A stretch of DNA of 18,933 bases from JAJNPS01 sp046589965 (lineage in GTDB: Bacteria; Pseudomonadota; Alphaproteobacteria; Rhodobacterales; Rhodobacteraceae), in contig JBKJVF010000087.1 of assembly GCA_046589965.1 (NCBI GenBank), positions 1 to 18,933 of the forward strand, given 5' to 3'. A model generated the notes under the pieces. That model searched no databases and was not told the DNA's origin. It worked only from the letters and a program-made list of their open reading frames with translations. Shown one piece after another: positions 1-7,266 of the stretch; the stretch's first letter is position 1, and every line of letters starts with the position of its first letter. The position numbers were made by a program, and so were the translations under genes.

Positions 1-485
1 TGAAACGGGGTCATCATTTGCAGGCGTGCGGTCAGGCGATCCAGGCTGCTTTCGGGCTGGTCCACAGGAATAACGCCGGTGGTCACGATCAGGGACGCGC
101 CCAGCGCGCTGGCGGACCAGTCCAGCAATGGGTCCCAGGCCGCATCCTGGCGTTTGCGCAAAGGGGGCTCGGCGCCGCGATAGCACAGAAGGTCTGTCGC
201 ACCATAGGCCGCCAGCAGCGCCACGACCTCGTCAAACTGCGGCGTGACCTTGTCGATGGCGGAATTGGCTGCGCGGGTGAAGGGCATGGTGGCCGGGTCG
301 ATCTTGGCGCCCTGGGCCTGCCATTCGGCGGCAATCGCCGATGCCATCGCAAGCGTCGGCAGGATCAGGGGCGACTTGTTCGGGGTCTTTACAAGGCGCG
401 TGTCCAGCCTGACCGTAAATCCGCCGTCGCAGGGTTCCGCCGTCGCATGGGTCCAGAACCGTTTCGGGGCCCAGCCCGCGCTCAT
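1..485 (-). CDS. ATP12 family chaperone for F1-ATPase assembly (partial, C-terminus beyond window)
   Basis: This is the N-terminal 161 residues of an ATP12-family protein; the frame stays open to base 1. The translation starts MSAGWAPKRFWTHAT and contains GGFTVRLDTRLVKTPNKSPL, a run of AxAIAAEWQAQ, then MPFTRAANSAIDKV and the AYGATDLLCYR block, the conserved backbone of this family. In mitochondria Atp12 binds the F1 alpha subunit before assembly of the ATP synthase. Alphaproteobacterial homologues are assumed to do the same in the cytoplasm, but that is inference. The ATG overlaps the TGA stop of the upstream pseudouridine synthase gene as ATGA, so translation is probably coupled. It is the last gene seen of the leftward housekeeping run. 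Identity is confident; length and C-terminus cannot be judged. Confidence 0.88.
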   Translation of the reverse strand, partial: MSAGWAPKRFWTHATAEPCDGGFTVRLDTRLVKTPNKSPLILPTLAMASAIAAEWQAQGAKIDPATMPFTRAANSAIDKVTPQFDEVVALLAAYGATDLLCYRGAEPPLRKRQDAAWDPLLDWSASALGASLIVTTGVIPVDQPESSLDRLTARLQMMTPF

Positions 486-1528
486 CTGAAGGTCTCGAAC
501 GGGTCGGCGGGGACGTCATCTACCTTCCAGTCCATCAGGGCCCAGGTGCGGGCCATATGGTCGGGCAAGGGGGCGGTAAAAGTCATCTCGGCCTTGGTGA
601 TGGGGTGCTGCACGGTCAGCATACGGGCGTGCAGATGGAGCTTGCGCGATACATCTCCGCCCACCGACGCGCCCCAGCCATCGCCCATGTTCTCCGTGCT
701 TGACCCGCCATATTTTCCATCACCCGCAATGGGATGGCCAATTTCGGCCATATGCGCGCGCAGCTGGTGCGTGCGGCCGGTGACCGGTTCAAGCGCCATC
801 CACGCCAGGCGGTCACCTAAGAACCACAGGGTGAAATAGTCGGTATGGGCGCGTTTGGCATCGGGGTATTCGGCGACCTTGGCGGGGTGGATGCAGATCA
901 TCTTTTCGCCCTCGCCGCCGCGCCCATGGCCGGGGGCTTTCATCAGGGCGTATTTGATCGAGCCTTTGCGCGGATGGGGGACGCCCGCGACGACGGCCCA
1001 ATAGATCTTGCGCGCCTCGCGGTGGCGCAAGGCTTCGGACAGGGCACGCGCAACACGGTCGGTGCGGGCCAGCAGCAGGATGCCAGAGGTGTCCTTGTCC
1101 AGCCGGTGGACGAGTTTCGGCTTTTCCTTGTAGCCGAATTTCAGCGCCTCGGCGAGGCCATCGACATGGCGTTCACCCTGACCGGAGCCACCCTGCGAGG
1201 CCAGACCGGGGGGCTTGTTCAGGACGATCATATGCTCGTCCTTCCACAGGACCGCGTTCTGGATCATCTTGACGTCGGCGGCGCTCATCTTGTTTCCGCC
1301 TTCACGCGGTGGGGCGGGCGTGTCGGGCAGGGGGGGCACGCGGATGGTCATGCCGGGGGCGACGTGGTCGGACGCCTTGGCGCGGGCACTGTCGATGCGG
1401 ACCTGCCCGGTGCGGCACAGCTTTTCGATCATCACTTGCGTCAGTTGCGGAAAGCGACGCTTCATCCAGCGGTCAAGGCGCTGGGCGCCTTCGTCGCCGG
1501 AGACTTCCAACAGCTGCACACCGCTCAT
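482..1528 (-). CDS. rluC: 23S rRNA pseudouridine synthase, RluC/RluD (RluA) family
   Basis: A 348-residue enzyme that isomerises specific uridines of rRNA to pseudouridine in the cytoplasm. An S4 RNA-binding domain lies at about residues 16-64 (QRLDRWMKRRFP to GMTIRVPP). The catalytic domain follows, with the HRLDKDTSGILLLART motif at 141-156, where Asp144 is the expected nucleophile, and GRTHQLRAH at 251-259. The start chosen is the ATG at 1528 (MSGVQLLEVSG); a longer frame upstream runs through crcB and is not credible. This ATG overlaps the crcB stop as ATGA, and its own stop overlaps the ATP12 start in the same way. RluC is the best guess because of the S4 domain and length. RluD or another family member with different target uridines cannot be excluded from sequence alone. 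Confidence 0.88.
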   Translation of the reverse strand: MSGVQLLEVSGDEGAQRLDRWMKRRFPQLTQVMIEKLCRTGQVRIDSARAKASDHVAPGMTIRVPPLPDTPAPPREGGNKMSAADVKMIQNAVLWKDEHMIVLNKPPGLASQGGSGQGERHVDGLAEALKFGYKEKPKLVHRLDKDTSGILLLARTDRVARALSEALRHREARKIYWAVVAGVPHPRKGSIKYALMKAPGHGRGGEGEKMICIHPAKVAEYPDAKRAHTDYFTLWFLGDRLAWMALEPVTGRTHQLRAHMAEIGHPIAGDGKYGGSSTENMGDGWGASVGGDVSRKLHLHARMLTVQHPITKAEMTFTAPLPDHMARTWALMDWKVDDVPADPFETFR

Positions 1529-1902
1529 GCTGTCACCGCGCGGACAAGCGCCATGCCGGCAAGCACGGCAGCGATGGAGCCCGCGGTGGTCGCAAGGATA
1601 TAGGTCATTGCGGTGCCGCTGTCGCCACGCTGCCAAAGCGCAACCGTATCGAGCGCAAAGGCGGAATAGGTGGTGAACCCGCCAAGGATGCCGGTCATCA
1701 GGAAGGGGGCAAGGCGGGGCGACGCCTTGTCGGCCAAAAGGACGGCAAGCATGCCCATGGCCAGACAGCCGATCAGGTTCACAAGCAATGTGCCCCAGGG
1801 AAAGCCGGGACCAAAGGCGCGCAAGGCGGCCATGCCCATCAGGTAGCGCAGACTTGCGCCGATGGCGCCGCCAAGGGCGACGAGGGGGAGGGTGGTGAAC
1901 AT
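1525..1902 (-). CDS. crcB: Fluoride ion channel CrcB/Fluc
   Basis: A 125-residue four-helix membrane protein of the Fluc family, which exports fluoride as a dual-topology dimer in the inner membrane. Family signatures are complete: GGAIGASLRY (11-20), GTLLVNLIG (37-45, with the conserved Asn42) and GILGGFTTYSAF (71-82), the last holding the central sodium-site and phenylalanine-box region. Length is normal for a single-subunit Fluc. No partner crcB copy is adjacent, so a homodimer is expected. There is no Shine-Dalgarno sequence before the ATG; a promoter placed so that transcription would begin about at the ATG suggests a leaderless message. No fluoride riboswitch fits in the 45-base gap upstream. 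The stop overlaps the next gene's ATG. Confidence 0.93.
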   Translation of the reverse strand: MFTTLPLVALGGAIGASLRYLMGMAALRAFGPGFPWGTLLVNLIGCLAMGMLAVLLADKASPRLAPFLMTGILGGFTTYSAFALDTVALWQRGDSGTAMTYILATTAGSIAAVLAGMALVRAVTA

Positions 1903-1908
1903 GGGCCG

Positions 1909-1937
1909 TCTATTTGCCGGACAGGGGCAATTGTCAA
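1909..1937 (-). promoter_or_regulatory. Putative sigma-70 promoter of crcB, possibly leaderless
   Basis: On the minus strand TTGACA (1937-1932) is followed after 17 bases by AATAGA (1914-1909). The -35 is perfect and the -10 matches TATAAT at three positions. The expected transcription start, about 7 bases past the -10, falls on the A of the crcB ATG at 1902, and the intervening bases contain no ribosome binding site. Placement is seen directly; activity is inferred. Confidence 0.45.
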
Positions 1938-1947
1938 CCGTCAGGGG

Positions 1948-2598
1948 TCAGACAAGGCCGGTTATGATGGCGCGCAGGGTTTCGATCCCCTCGCCCTTTT
2001 CGGACGAGGTCATCACCAGTTCGGGATAGGCGGCGGGATGCTGGGCCAGGGCAGTCCGGACGTTTTCCAGCGTGGCGTCGCGGGTGGCCTTGTTGATCTT
2101 GTCCGATTTCGTCAGCACGACCTGAAACGTCAGGGCGCAGCGGTCAAGCAGGTCCATGATCTCTTCGTCCGCGGCCAGCACGCCGTGGCGGGCGTCGATC
2201 AGCACGAAGGCGCGCCGCAGGCTGACGCGGCCCGACAGGTATTGGCGGAGCAGCGCCTGCCATTTGGCGACAATCGCGACCGGTGCCTCGGCATAGCCAT
2301 AACCGGGCAGGTCGACCATGTAGCGGTCGAGCCCGAGCGCGAAAAAGTTGATCTCTTGCGTGCGACCGGGGGTGTTGGAGGCACGGGCGAGGGTCTTGCG
2401 GCCCGTCAACGCGTTGATCAGGCTGGATTTCCCAACGTTGGAGCGGCCTGCAAAGCAGACCTCCAGCCGGTCGGCGGGGGGCAGGCCGGACATTGCGACC
2501 ACGCCTTTGACGAAATCGACGGGGCCTGCAAACAGAAGGCGGCCTTTTTCGCGGGCCTCAGGTTCGGGTTCGGGGGCAAGGTCAAAGGCAAGGCTCAT
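1948..2598 (-). CDS. engB: Ribosome biogenesis GTPase EngB (YihA/YsxC)
   Basis: A 216-residue TRAFAC-class GTPase needed for late 50S ribosomal subunit assembly. All nucleotide-binding motifs are present: G1 GRSNVGKSS (51-59), the G2 threonine within NTPGRT (75-80), G3 DLPG (96-99), G4 TKSD (163-166) and G5 SSE near 198-200. Length is typical, with a short acidic N-terminal extension (residues 7-16, mostly Glu, Pro and Ala). The ATG overlaps the stop of the MOSC gene upstream (ATGA), and the gene belongs to the leftward run that starts with yidC, a frequent alphaproteobacterial neighbour. It ends 45 bases before crcB. Nothing is unusual about the catalytic residues. Confidence 0.95.
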   Translation of the reverse strand: MSLAFDLAPEPEPEAREKGRLLFAGPVDFVKGVVAMSGLPPADRLEVCFAGRSNVGKSSLINALTGRKTLARASNTPGRTQEINFFALGLDRYMVDLPGYGYAEAPVAIVAKWQALLRQYLSGRVSLRRAFVLIDARHGVLAADEEIMDLLDRCALTFQVVLTKSDKINKATRDATLENVRTALAQHPAAYPELVMTSSEKGEGIETLRAIITGLV

Positions 2599-3353
2599 TG
2601 CAGGGTCACCCCGTCGCCAAGGGCCACAGCGCCCCCTGCGATCACTGTCGCATAGACGCCGAAATCCTGATGGCCATAGGCCGCCTGCAACCCGCCCAGC
2701 GTGTCGGCATTGCGATGGCCGGTATCGGGTTCAACGGCGGTCGCAAGGCAGCGGGTGATGCGTTCGTCAATCCGCAAGGTGGCATCGCCGATGGTAACCT
2801 CGCGCCCGATCCAGTCAAATTCGGCAAAGGGGGCAAAGCCGTCGAACCAGAGGTTGCCGCGCCAGCGATGGGGGGAAAGGTCATGCCCCATGCGCGCCGA
2901 AAGGTCGCCAAGCGAGGCCATCGAGAGAATCGACACCGACGGAAAGTCGCTGTCGGTCATGCCGCGCCCTGCGGTGACGATGCGGGCAGGCTGGGCGCGG
3001 TCGGGTGGGTTCAGGGGGACGACCCAGTCGAGGAAACGGGGCAGGTCGGCCGCGTCATCGGGGCGAAAAGACAGCGCGCCGCGGTCGGGATGGTCGAGAT
3101 GCATGGTGGCGCTGGCCTCATCGAGTGTCGCCGTGATCGCCATCAAGGCGGGCGCCTTGGCCCCGCGCGCAAAGTTGACGCATGAATTCCAGCCGTCCTG
3201 CAATTTGGCTGCGTCATGCGCGACGGCCCAGTGGCGGTCCCAGGGCAGGCATTGGCCGGGTGTCAGCGTGACGCCCGCCAAATCCTCGCGCCCATGGCTT
3301 TTGATGGGGTGGCGCGTGATGCGGACCAGCCGTCCCGCTGCCGGCCCTGTCAT
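2595..3353 (-). CDS. MOSC domain-containing protein (molybdenum cofactor sulfurase-like, YcbX type)
   Basis: A 252-residue protein with an N-terminal beta-barrel segment (GRLVRITRHPIKS, residues 7-19, then WDRHWAV near 38-44) and a C-terminal MOSC domain. The latter includes HRWRGNLWFDG (162-172), EVTIGDATLRI (185-195) and the conserved MOSC cysteine in ITRCLAT (Cys202). MOSC proteins bind or transfer sulfur or molybdenum cofactor; related bacterial proteins act in molybdoenzyme-dependent reduction of N-hydroxylated compounds. The actual substrate here is unknown. The start at 3353 is set by an ATGA overlap with the yidC stop; a longer open frame upstream only mirrors yidC. Its own stop overlaps the engB ATG. 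The gene is a regular companion of yidC and engB in Rhodobacterales. Confidence 0.85.
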   Translation of the reverse strand: MTGPAAGRLVRITRHPIKSHGREDLAGVTLTPGQCLPWDRHWAVAHDAAKLQDGWNSCVNFARGAKAPALMAITATLDEASATMHLDHPDRGALSFRPDDAADLPRFLDWVVPLNPPDRAQPARIVTAGRGMTDSDFPSVSILSMASLGDLSARMGHDLSPHRWRGNLWFDGFAPFAEFDWIGREVTIGDATLRIDERITRCLATAVEPDTGHRNADTLGGLQAAYGHQDFGVYATVIAGGAVALGDGVTLQ

Positions 3354-5368
3354 TTCTTGCGGCCAGTGGGTTTGGTCGCGGTCGGTGCGCCGGACTTGTT
3401 TGCCGCAGGCTTGTTTGTGGCAGGCTTGGGTGCTGCAGGCCTGGGTGCTGCAGGTTTCGGCGTCGGCTTGGCCGCAACAGGTTTGGCGGCGGCGGGTTTG
3501 GCGCGCGCGGCTGGCGTTGCGGTCAGCGATGCCCCGACGGCGGCAGGCTCTTTCTTTTTGAACCCGCTTTTGATGTTGCCAAAGATGTCGGGCCGGTGCC
3601 CGTGGCTGCGCATTATCAGGTATTGCTGGCTGAAGGTGATGGTGTTGTTGGTGATCCAGTACAGCACCAGGCCCGACGCGAATCCGCCCAGCATGAACAT
3701 GAAGACCCATGGCAGATAGGCGAACACCTGCTGTTGCACCGGGTCAGTGGGGGCGGGGTTCAGTTTTTGCTGCAGCCACATCGTGATGCCAAGGATGATC
3801 GGCAGGACGCCGATGAAGATCAGATGCAGCACGGAGCCCTGCACAGGGGCGTCCCATGGCAACAAGCCAAAGAAGTTGAACAGCGACGAGGTGTCGGGTG
3901 CGGAAAGGTCATTCAGCCAGCCAAAGAACGGCGCATGACGCAATTCGATGGTGACGAAGATCACCTTATAGAGCGCGAAAAAGATCGGGATCTGGATCAG
4001 GATCGGCAGACACCCCGCAGCAGGGTTCACCTTCTTATCCTTGTAAAGCTGCATCATTTCCTTTTGCAGCCGCTGCTTGTCGTCGCCGGCGCGTTCCTTC
4101 AGCGCCTCCATCTCGGGCTGGAGTTCCTTCATCCGCGCCATCGAGACATAGGATTTGTACGCCAGCGGCAGCACGAGAAGTTTCAGCACGAACGTCAGGC
4201 CGATGATCGCGAGACCCATGTTGCCGATCACCGCATTCAACCAGTGGAGCACAGCGAAGATCGGTTTCGTCAGGAAAAAGAACCAGCCCCAGTCGATGCT
4301 GTCGATGAACCCGGGGATAGGCGCGCGTGCCTCGTCAACCTTTGCGCCAAAGAGGCGGTCAAGGGCGCCGGGCTCGTTCTGATAGGCGCGGATCGTCGCC
4401 CATTCCTTGGCCCCCGCGAAAAGGCGGGTGCTGGTTTCGGCTTTGGTCCCGGGGGCGACAGCGATGACGGGCTGGCGGACCTCGGCCTGATAGATATCGC
4501 CTTCGGCCACGTGCTTGATGACAGATTTGTAGGGTTTGCCCTGTTCGGGCACCAGCGTCGTCATCCAGTAGTGATCGGTAAAGCCGACCCAGCCGTCGGT
4601 CGTGGCGTCCAGCACTTCGGCGGGGAAGCCTTCGGTGGTGTCGACGGGCAGTTCGACGACGTCCTTGTAGTCGACCTCTTCCAGCTTGCCATCGGTGCGG
4701 CGGACGACGCCTTCATGGACGACAAAGATGTTTTGCAGTTTCGGCAGGCCGTGGCGGGCGATGATGCCGTAAGGGGCAAGGCGCGCTTCGGTCGCCGTGG
4801 TGTTTTCAACGCCGTCCGTGACGGTAAAGAGGAAATCGGCGTCGACCGCGATGGTGCGGGTAAAGATCAAGCCTTTGCCGTTGTCCCAGCGGAGCGACAC
4901 GGGCCGATCAGGGGAAAGCGTGGCCCCTGCGGCGATTTTCCATTCCGATTTTGGTCCGGGCACGTCCGCTGCGGTCAGACCCTTGCCGGGCAGCCAGCCG
5001 AAAACGGCGTAATAGGGCTGCGCTTCACCCACCGGGGACAACATCTGTACCTCGGGCGAGCCTGGCTCGATCGTTTCGCGGTAGGTCTTCAGCGCCAGGT
5101 CATCGATCCGGCCGCCCAGCATGGAAATGGAACCGGAGAGTTTTGGGGTGTCGATGGTCAGGCGTGGCGCGTCCGGCAGGGGTTCGGTCTGCATGGCGGT
5201 ATCCGCTGCCGGGGCTGCCTCGGGTGTGACGGCTCCGGTGGTTGCGGTCGCGTCGGGAACGGTCAGGTCCTGCGTCACCTCGGGGGGCGGGAAAAGAAAG
5301 AACCAGACGACGATCACCAGAAAACTGAGGACCGAGGCCAAAATGAGGTTCTTGTTCTGATCGTCCAT
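3350..5368 (-). CDS. yidC: Membrane protein insertase YidC (OxaI family) with long Lys/Ala/Pro tail
   Basis: A 672-residue inner-membrane insertase that integrates and folds membrane proteins with or without SecYEG. It begins MDDQNKNLILASVL with TM1 at about 8-26, then a large periplasmic domain (about 27-358). Helices follow around 359-402, 452-472, 513-533 and 549-571. The cytoplasmic hairpin contains GDDKQRLQKEMMQLYKDKKV (428-447), and NPAAGCLP and GGFASGLVLYWITNN are family hallmarks. Lys396 lines up with the groove arginine Arg366 of E. coli YidC. Residues from about 602 form a low-complexity basic tail of Lys, Ala and Pro, longer than in enteric YidC, probably for ribosome or rRNA contact. 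The ATG at 5368 was chosen because the family starts there; the frame runs 37 codons further upstream without support. Confidence 0.96.
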   Translation of the reverse strand: MDDQNKNLILASVLSFLVIVVWFFLFPPPEVTQDLTVPDATATTGAVTPEAAPAADTAMQTEPLPDAPRLTIDTPKLSGSISMLGGRIDDLALKTYRETIEPGSPEVQMLSPVGEAQPYYAVFGWLPGKGLTAADVPGPKSEWKIAAGATLSPDRPVSLRWDNGKGLIFTRTIAVDADFLFTVTDGVENTTATEARLAPYGIIARHGLPKLQNIFVVHEGVVRRTDGKLEEVDYKDVVELPVDTTEGFPAEVLDATTDGWVGFTDHYWMTTLVPEQGKPYKSVIKHVAEGDIYQAEVRQPVIAVAPGTKAETSTRLFAGAKEWATIRAYQNEPGALDRLFGAKVDEARAPIPGFIDSIDWGWFFFLTKPIFAVLHWLNAVIGNMGLAIIGLTFVLKLLVLPLAYKSYVSMARMKELQPEMEALKERAGDDKQRLQKEMMQLYKDKKVNPAAGCLPILIQIPIFFALYKVIFVTIELRHAPFFGWLNDLSAPDTSSLFNFFGLLPWDAPVQGSVLHLIFIGVLPIILGITMWLQQKLNPAPTDPVQQQVFAYLPWVFMFMLGGFASGLVLYWITNNTITFSQQYLIMRSHGHRPDIFGNIKSGFKKKEPAAVGASLTATPAARAKPAAAKPVAAKPTPKPAAPRPAAPKPATNKPAANKSGAPTATKPTGRKK
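3425..3454. repeat. 15-base tandem repeat inside the yidC tail
   Basis: Two adjacent 15-base units (3425-3439 and 3440-3454) share 14 of 15 positions, around the core TGGGTGCTGCAGG. More diverged copies flank them. On the minus strand they encode the Lys/Arg-Pro-Ala-Ala-Pro units of the YidC C-terminal tail. The repeat keeps frame, so copy-number change would alter only tail length. Confidence 0.75.
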
Positions 5369-5404
5369 GACGTTCGTGCTCGCTGCCTGGAATGGGACAG
5401 GGTG

Positions 5405-5433
5405 CTTCAACGATAGGGGGCGGTAAAGGTCAA
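5405..5433 (-). promoter_or_regulatory. Putative sigma-70 promoter of yidC
   Basis: On the minus strand TTGACC (5433-5428) is followed after 17 bases by TTGAAG (5410-5405). The predicted start is about 30 bases upstream of the yidC ATG. The -35 is good and the -10 only fair (three of six). A local promoter would make sense because yidC is detached here from rnpA and yidD. Confidence 0.35.
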
Positions 5434-5524
5434 GCGGTTTTGGCGTGATCGGGGGCGCTGAGGCCGGAATGGCCGTCATCGTCCTGCCCGGCGACCGAGG
5501 ACGTCATGCGGTGACTTGCCGTGA

Positions 5525-7048
5525 TCAACCGGCGCTGTGGCCGATCCTTGGGCTGCGCGTGGCGCGGGCGTGCCGGTGGCGGATCCATTCCATCGCATCG
5601 TCAAAGGGCATCGGGCGCGCAATGCCAAAGCCCTGGACATGGCCGCAGCCAAGTTGTGACAGGACCGCGTGCTGGGCGGGTGTCTCGACCCCCTCGGCAA
5701 GGGTGTCGAGGCCAAGCCGTTCGGCCATGGACAGGATTGCAGAAACCATCTGCTGCTGTTCGCGATCCTGGTCGACGCGCAGAACGAAGCTGCGGTCGAT
5801 CTTGATCCGTCCCACCGCAAAGCGGCGGATATTTGCAATGGCAGCCTGTCCGGTGCCGAAATCGTCAAGGTCGATGCGGCAGCCAAGACGCGACAGTGCC
5901 GCGATGTTGGTCACGACAACGTCATTGTCGGCATCGGCCACGACAGTCTCCAGAATTTCCACGGACAGACGGTCCGGAGACAGGTTGAACCGGTCAAGTT
6001 CCCATTTCAGTTTTTCGGCAAGCTTGGGATTGCGCAATTCCACCCCGGAAAAGTTGACGCCAATTGCGGGCACCGAAAACCCCGCCTTGTCCCAGCGCAC
6101 CAGAGCACCGAGGGCATGATACAAGATGACCTCGCCCAGACGTTCGGTCAGGCCCGCCTCTTCGATCAGCGGCAGAAATTCCGCAGGGGCAACAAGGCCG
6201 CGTTCGGGGTGCTGCCAGCGGGCCAGCGCCTCAAACCCGGTGATCGCACCGGTATCGGTGGAGATCTGAGGCTGGAACCAGGGCAGGATCTGCCCGGTAT
6301 CAAGGGCATTTTCCAGTTCGGCCCGAAACGCCTCGCGATCCGCACGTTTGCGGGTCATGTCGGGCTGAAAGGCGCGGATGGCGCCGGGGCCGTTGCGCAA
6401 AGCGTCCTCTGCGGCAAGGCGGGCTGCATCAAGCAAGGCAGTCCCCGTGCGTTCAGGGGCACGGGCGGCCAGGCAGAATCCGACCGATGCCGTCAGATAG
6501 ACCCGTGTGGCATCAAGGCTGGTCGGAACCTGCACCGCCTCTTGTAGGCGGGCGGCGATCTGCACCAGACCTTCAAGATCAATCCGGCGGACCGGGGCAA
6601 GGGCCACGGCGAAACCGCCGCCTTCAAGCCGTGCGACGACATCGCCGCCACGCATGGCACCCATCATCCGGTCGGCATTGCGGGTCAATATTTCGACCCG
6701 TGCGGCGCGGCCATGGCGGTCGAGCATGCGGTCGGCATCGTCGAACAACACGACCAGACAGGCCGTGGTCTGACCGGTGTCTTCTTCGCGCGCCAGAATC
6801 GTGTCGATCATCGACAAAAACTGCGGGCGCTGGATCATGCCCGACAGCATGTCGGTCGGTGCCGCATGGGGAAGCAATCGAAAGGCCCCGGCAAAGGTCA
6901 CGATGAAGGGCACGCCGATCGCCAGCGCCACCAGCACCTGTTCGCCCCCGAACCAGAAACCGGCCAAGGTGATGGCGGGCAGAAAGACCAGAAGTTCGGG
7001 TCGGCGAAGCCAGGCGGCCAAGCGCCGCAATTGCCCGATGGTCTGCAT
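5525..7048 (-). CDS. Membrane-anchored GGDEF/EAL protein, probable c-di-GMP phosphodiesterase
   Basis: A 507-residue protein with two predicted N-terminal helices (about 18-33 and 38-56), a GGDEF-like domain (about 65-228) and an EAL domain (about 238-490). The cyclase signature reads EGGGF (142-146) instead of GGDEF, so cyclase activity is unlikely, although an RxxD at 133-136 sits where the inhibitory site normally is. The EAL domain keeps the expected metal and catalytic residues: EAL (Glu273), Asn332, Glu364, DDFGTG (Asp395, Asp396), Lys416 in IKID, Glu452 in AEGVET and Gln472 in QGF. It should therefore hydrolyse c-di-GMP at the inner membrane. The start at 7048 has a GGAGG ribosome site 6 bases upstream; a longer frame starts 21 codons earlier without one. 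It lies between yidC and yidD, an unusual position. Confidence 0.9.
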   Translation of the reverse strand: MQTIGQLRRLAAWLRRPELLVFLPAITLAGFWFGGEQVLVALAIGVPFIVTFAGAFRLLPHAAPTDMLSGMIQRPQFLSMIDTILAREEDTGQTTACLVVLFDDADRMLDRHGRAARVEILTRNADRMMGAMRGGDVVARLEGGGFAVALAPVRRIDLEGLVQIAARLQEAVQVPTSLDATRVYLTASVGFCLAARAPERTGTALLDAARLAAEDALRNGPGAIRAFQPDMTRKRADREAFRAELENALDTGQILPWFQPQISTDTGAITGFEALARWQHPERGLVAPAEFLPLIEEAGLTERLGEVILYHALGALVRWDKAGFSVPAIGVNFSGVELRNPKLAEKLKWELDRFNLSPDRLSVEILETVVADADNDVVVTNIAALSRLGCRIDLDDFGTGQAAIANIRRFAVGRIKIDRSFVLRVDQDREQQQMVSAILSMAERLGLDTLAEGVETPAQHAVLSQLGCGHVQGFGIARPMPFDDAMEWIRHRHARATRSPRIGHSAG

Positions 7049-7190
7049 GTCGTTCCTCCGCAAGGTGCGGGCGGCAATCCATGCACCCGTTGCGGAAGGA
7101 TTGAACGTCAAGGCTGATCGCTTCGTTAACGCACATCTCGAAGTTGCGTTGCATTTTCATGATCTCAGGGCGACGGGCCATCGGCGTCCT

Positions 7191-7218
7191 TTGACGGCGG
7201 GCGTCGTCATGTTAGGGT
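7191..7218 (+). promoter_or_regulatory. Putative sigma-70 promoter of the DUF900-type hydrolase gene
   Basis: TTGACG (7191-7196) is followed after 16 bases by TAGGGT (7213-7218), which keeps the first two and last bases of TATAAT. The start codon at 7267 is about 42 bases beyond the expected transcription start and has a GGGAGA ribosome site. It lies in the 218-base divergent region shared with the EAL gene. Confidence 0.4.
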
Positions 7219-7266
7219 GACCCCATTGAGCGACCAATCATTTCACCAAGGCATGGGAGACGATCC

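Noticed and set aside
1309..2655. 448-codon rightward open frame opposite rluC, crcB and engB
   Set aside because: It crosses three well-identified genes on the other strand and has no family motif.
3596..5416. 606-codon rightward open frame opposite yidC
   Set aside because: It is an antisense shadow produced by high-GC codon bias; the translation resembles no protein and yidC is certain.
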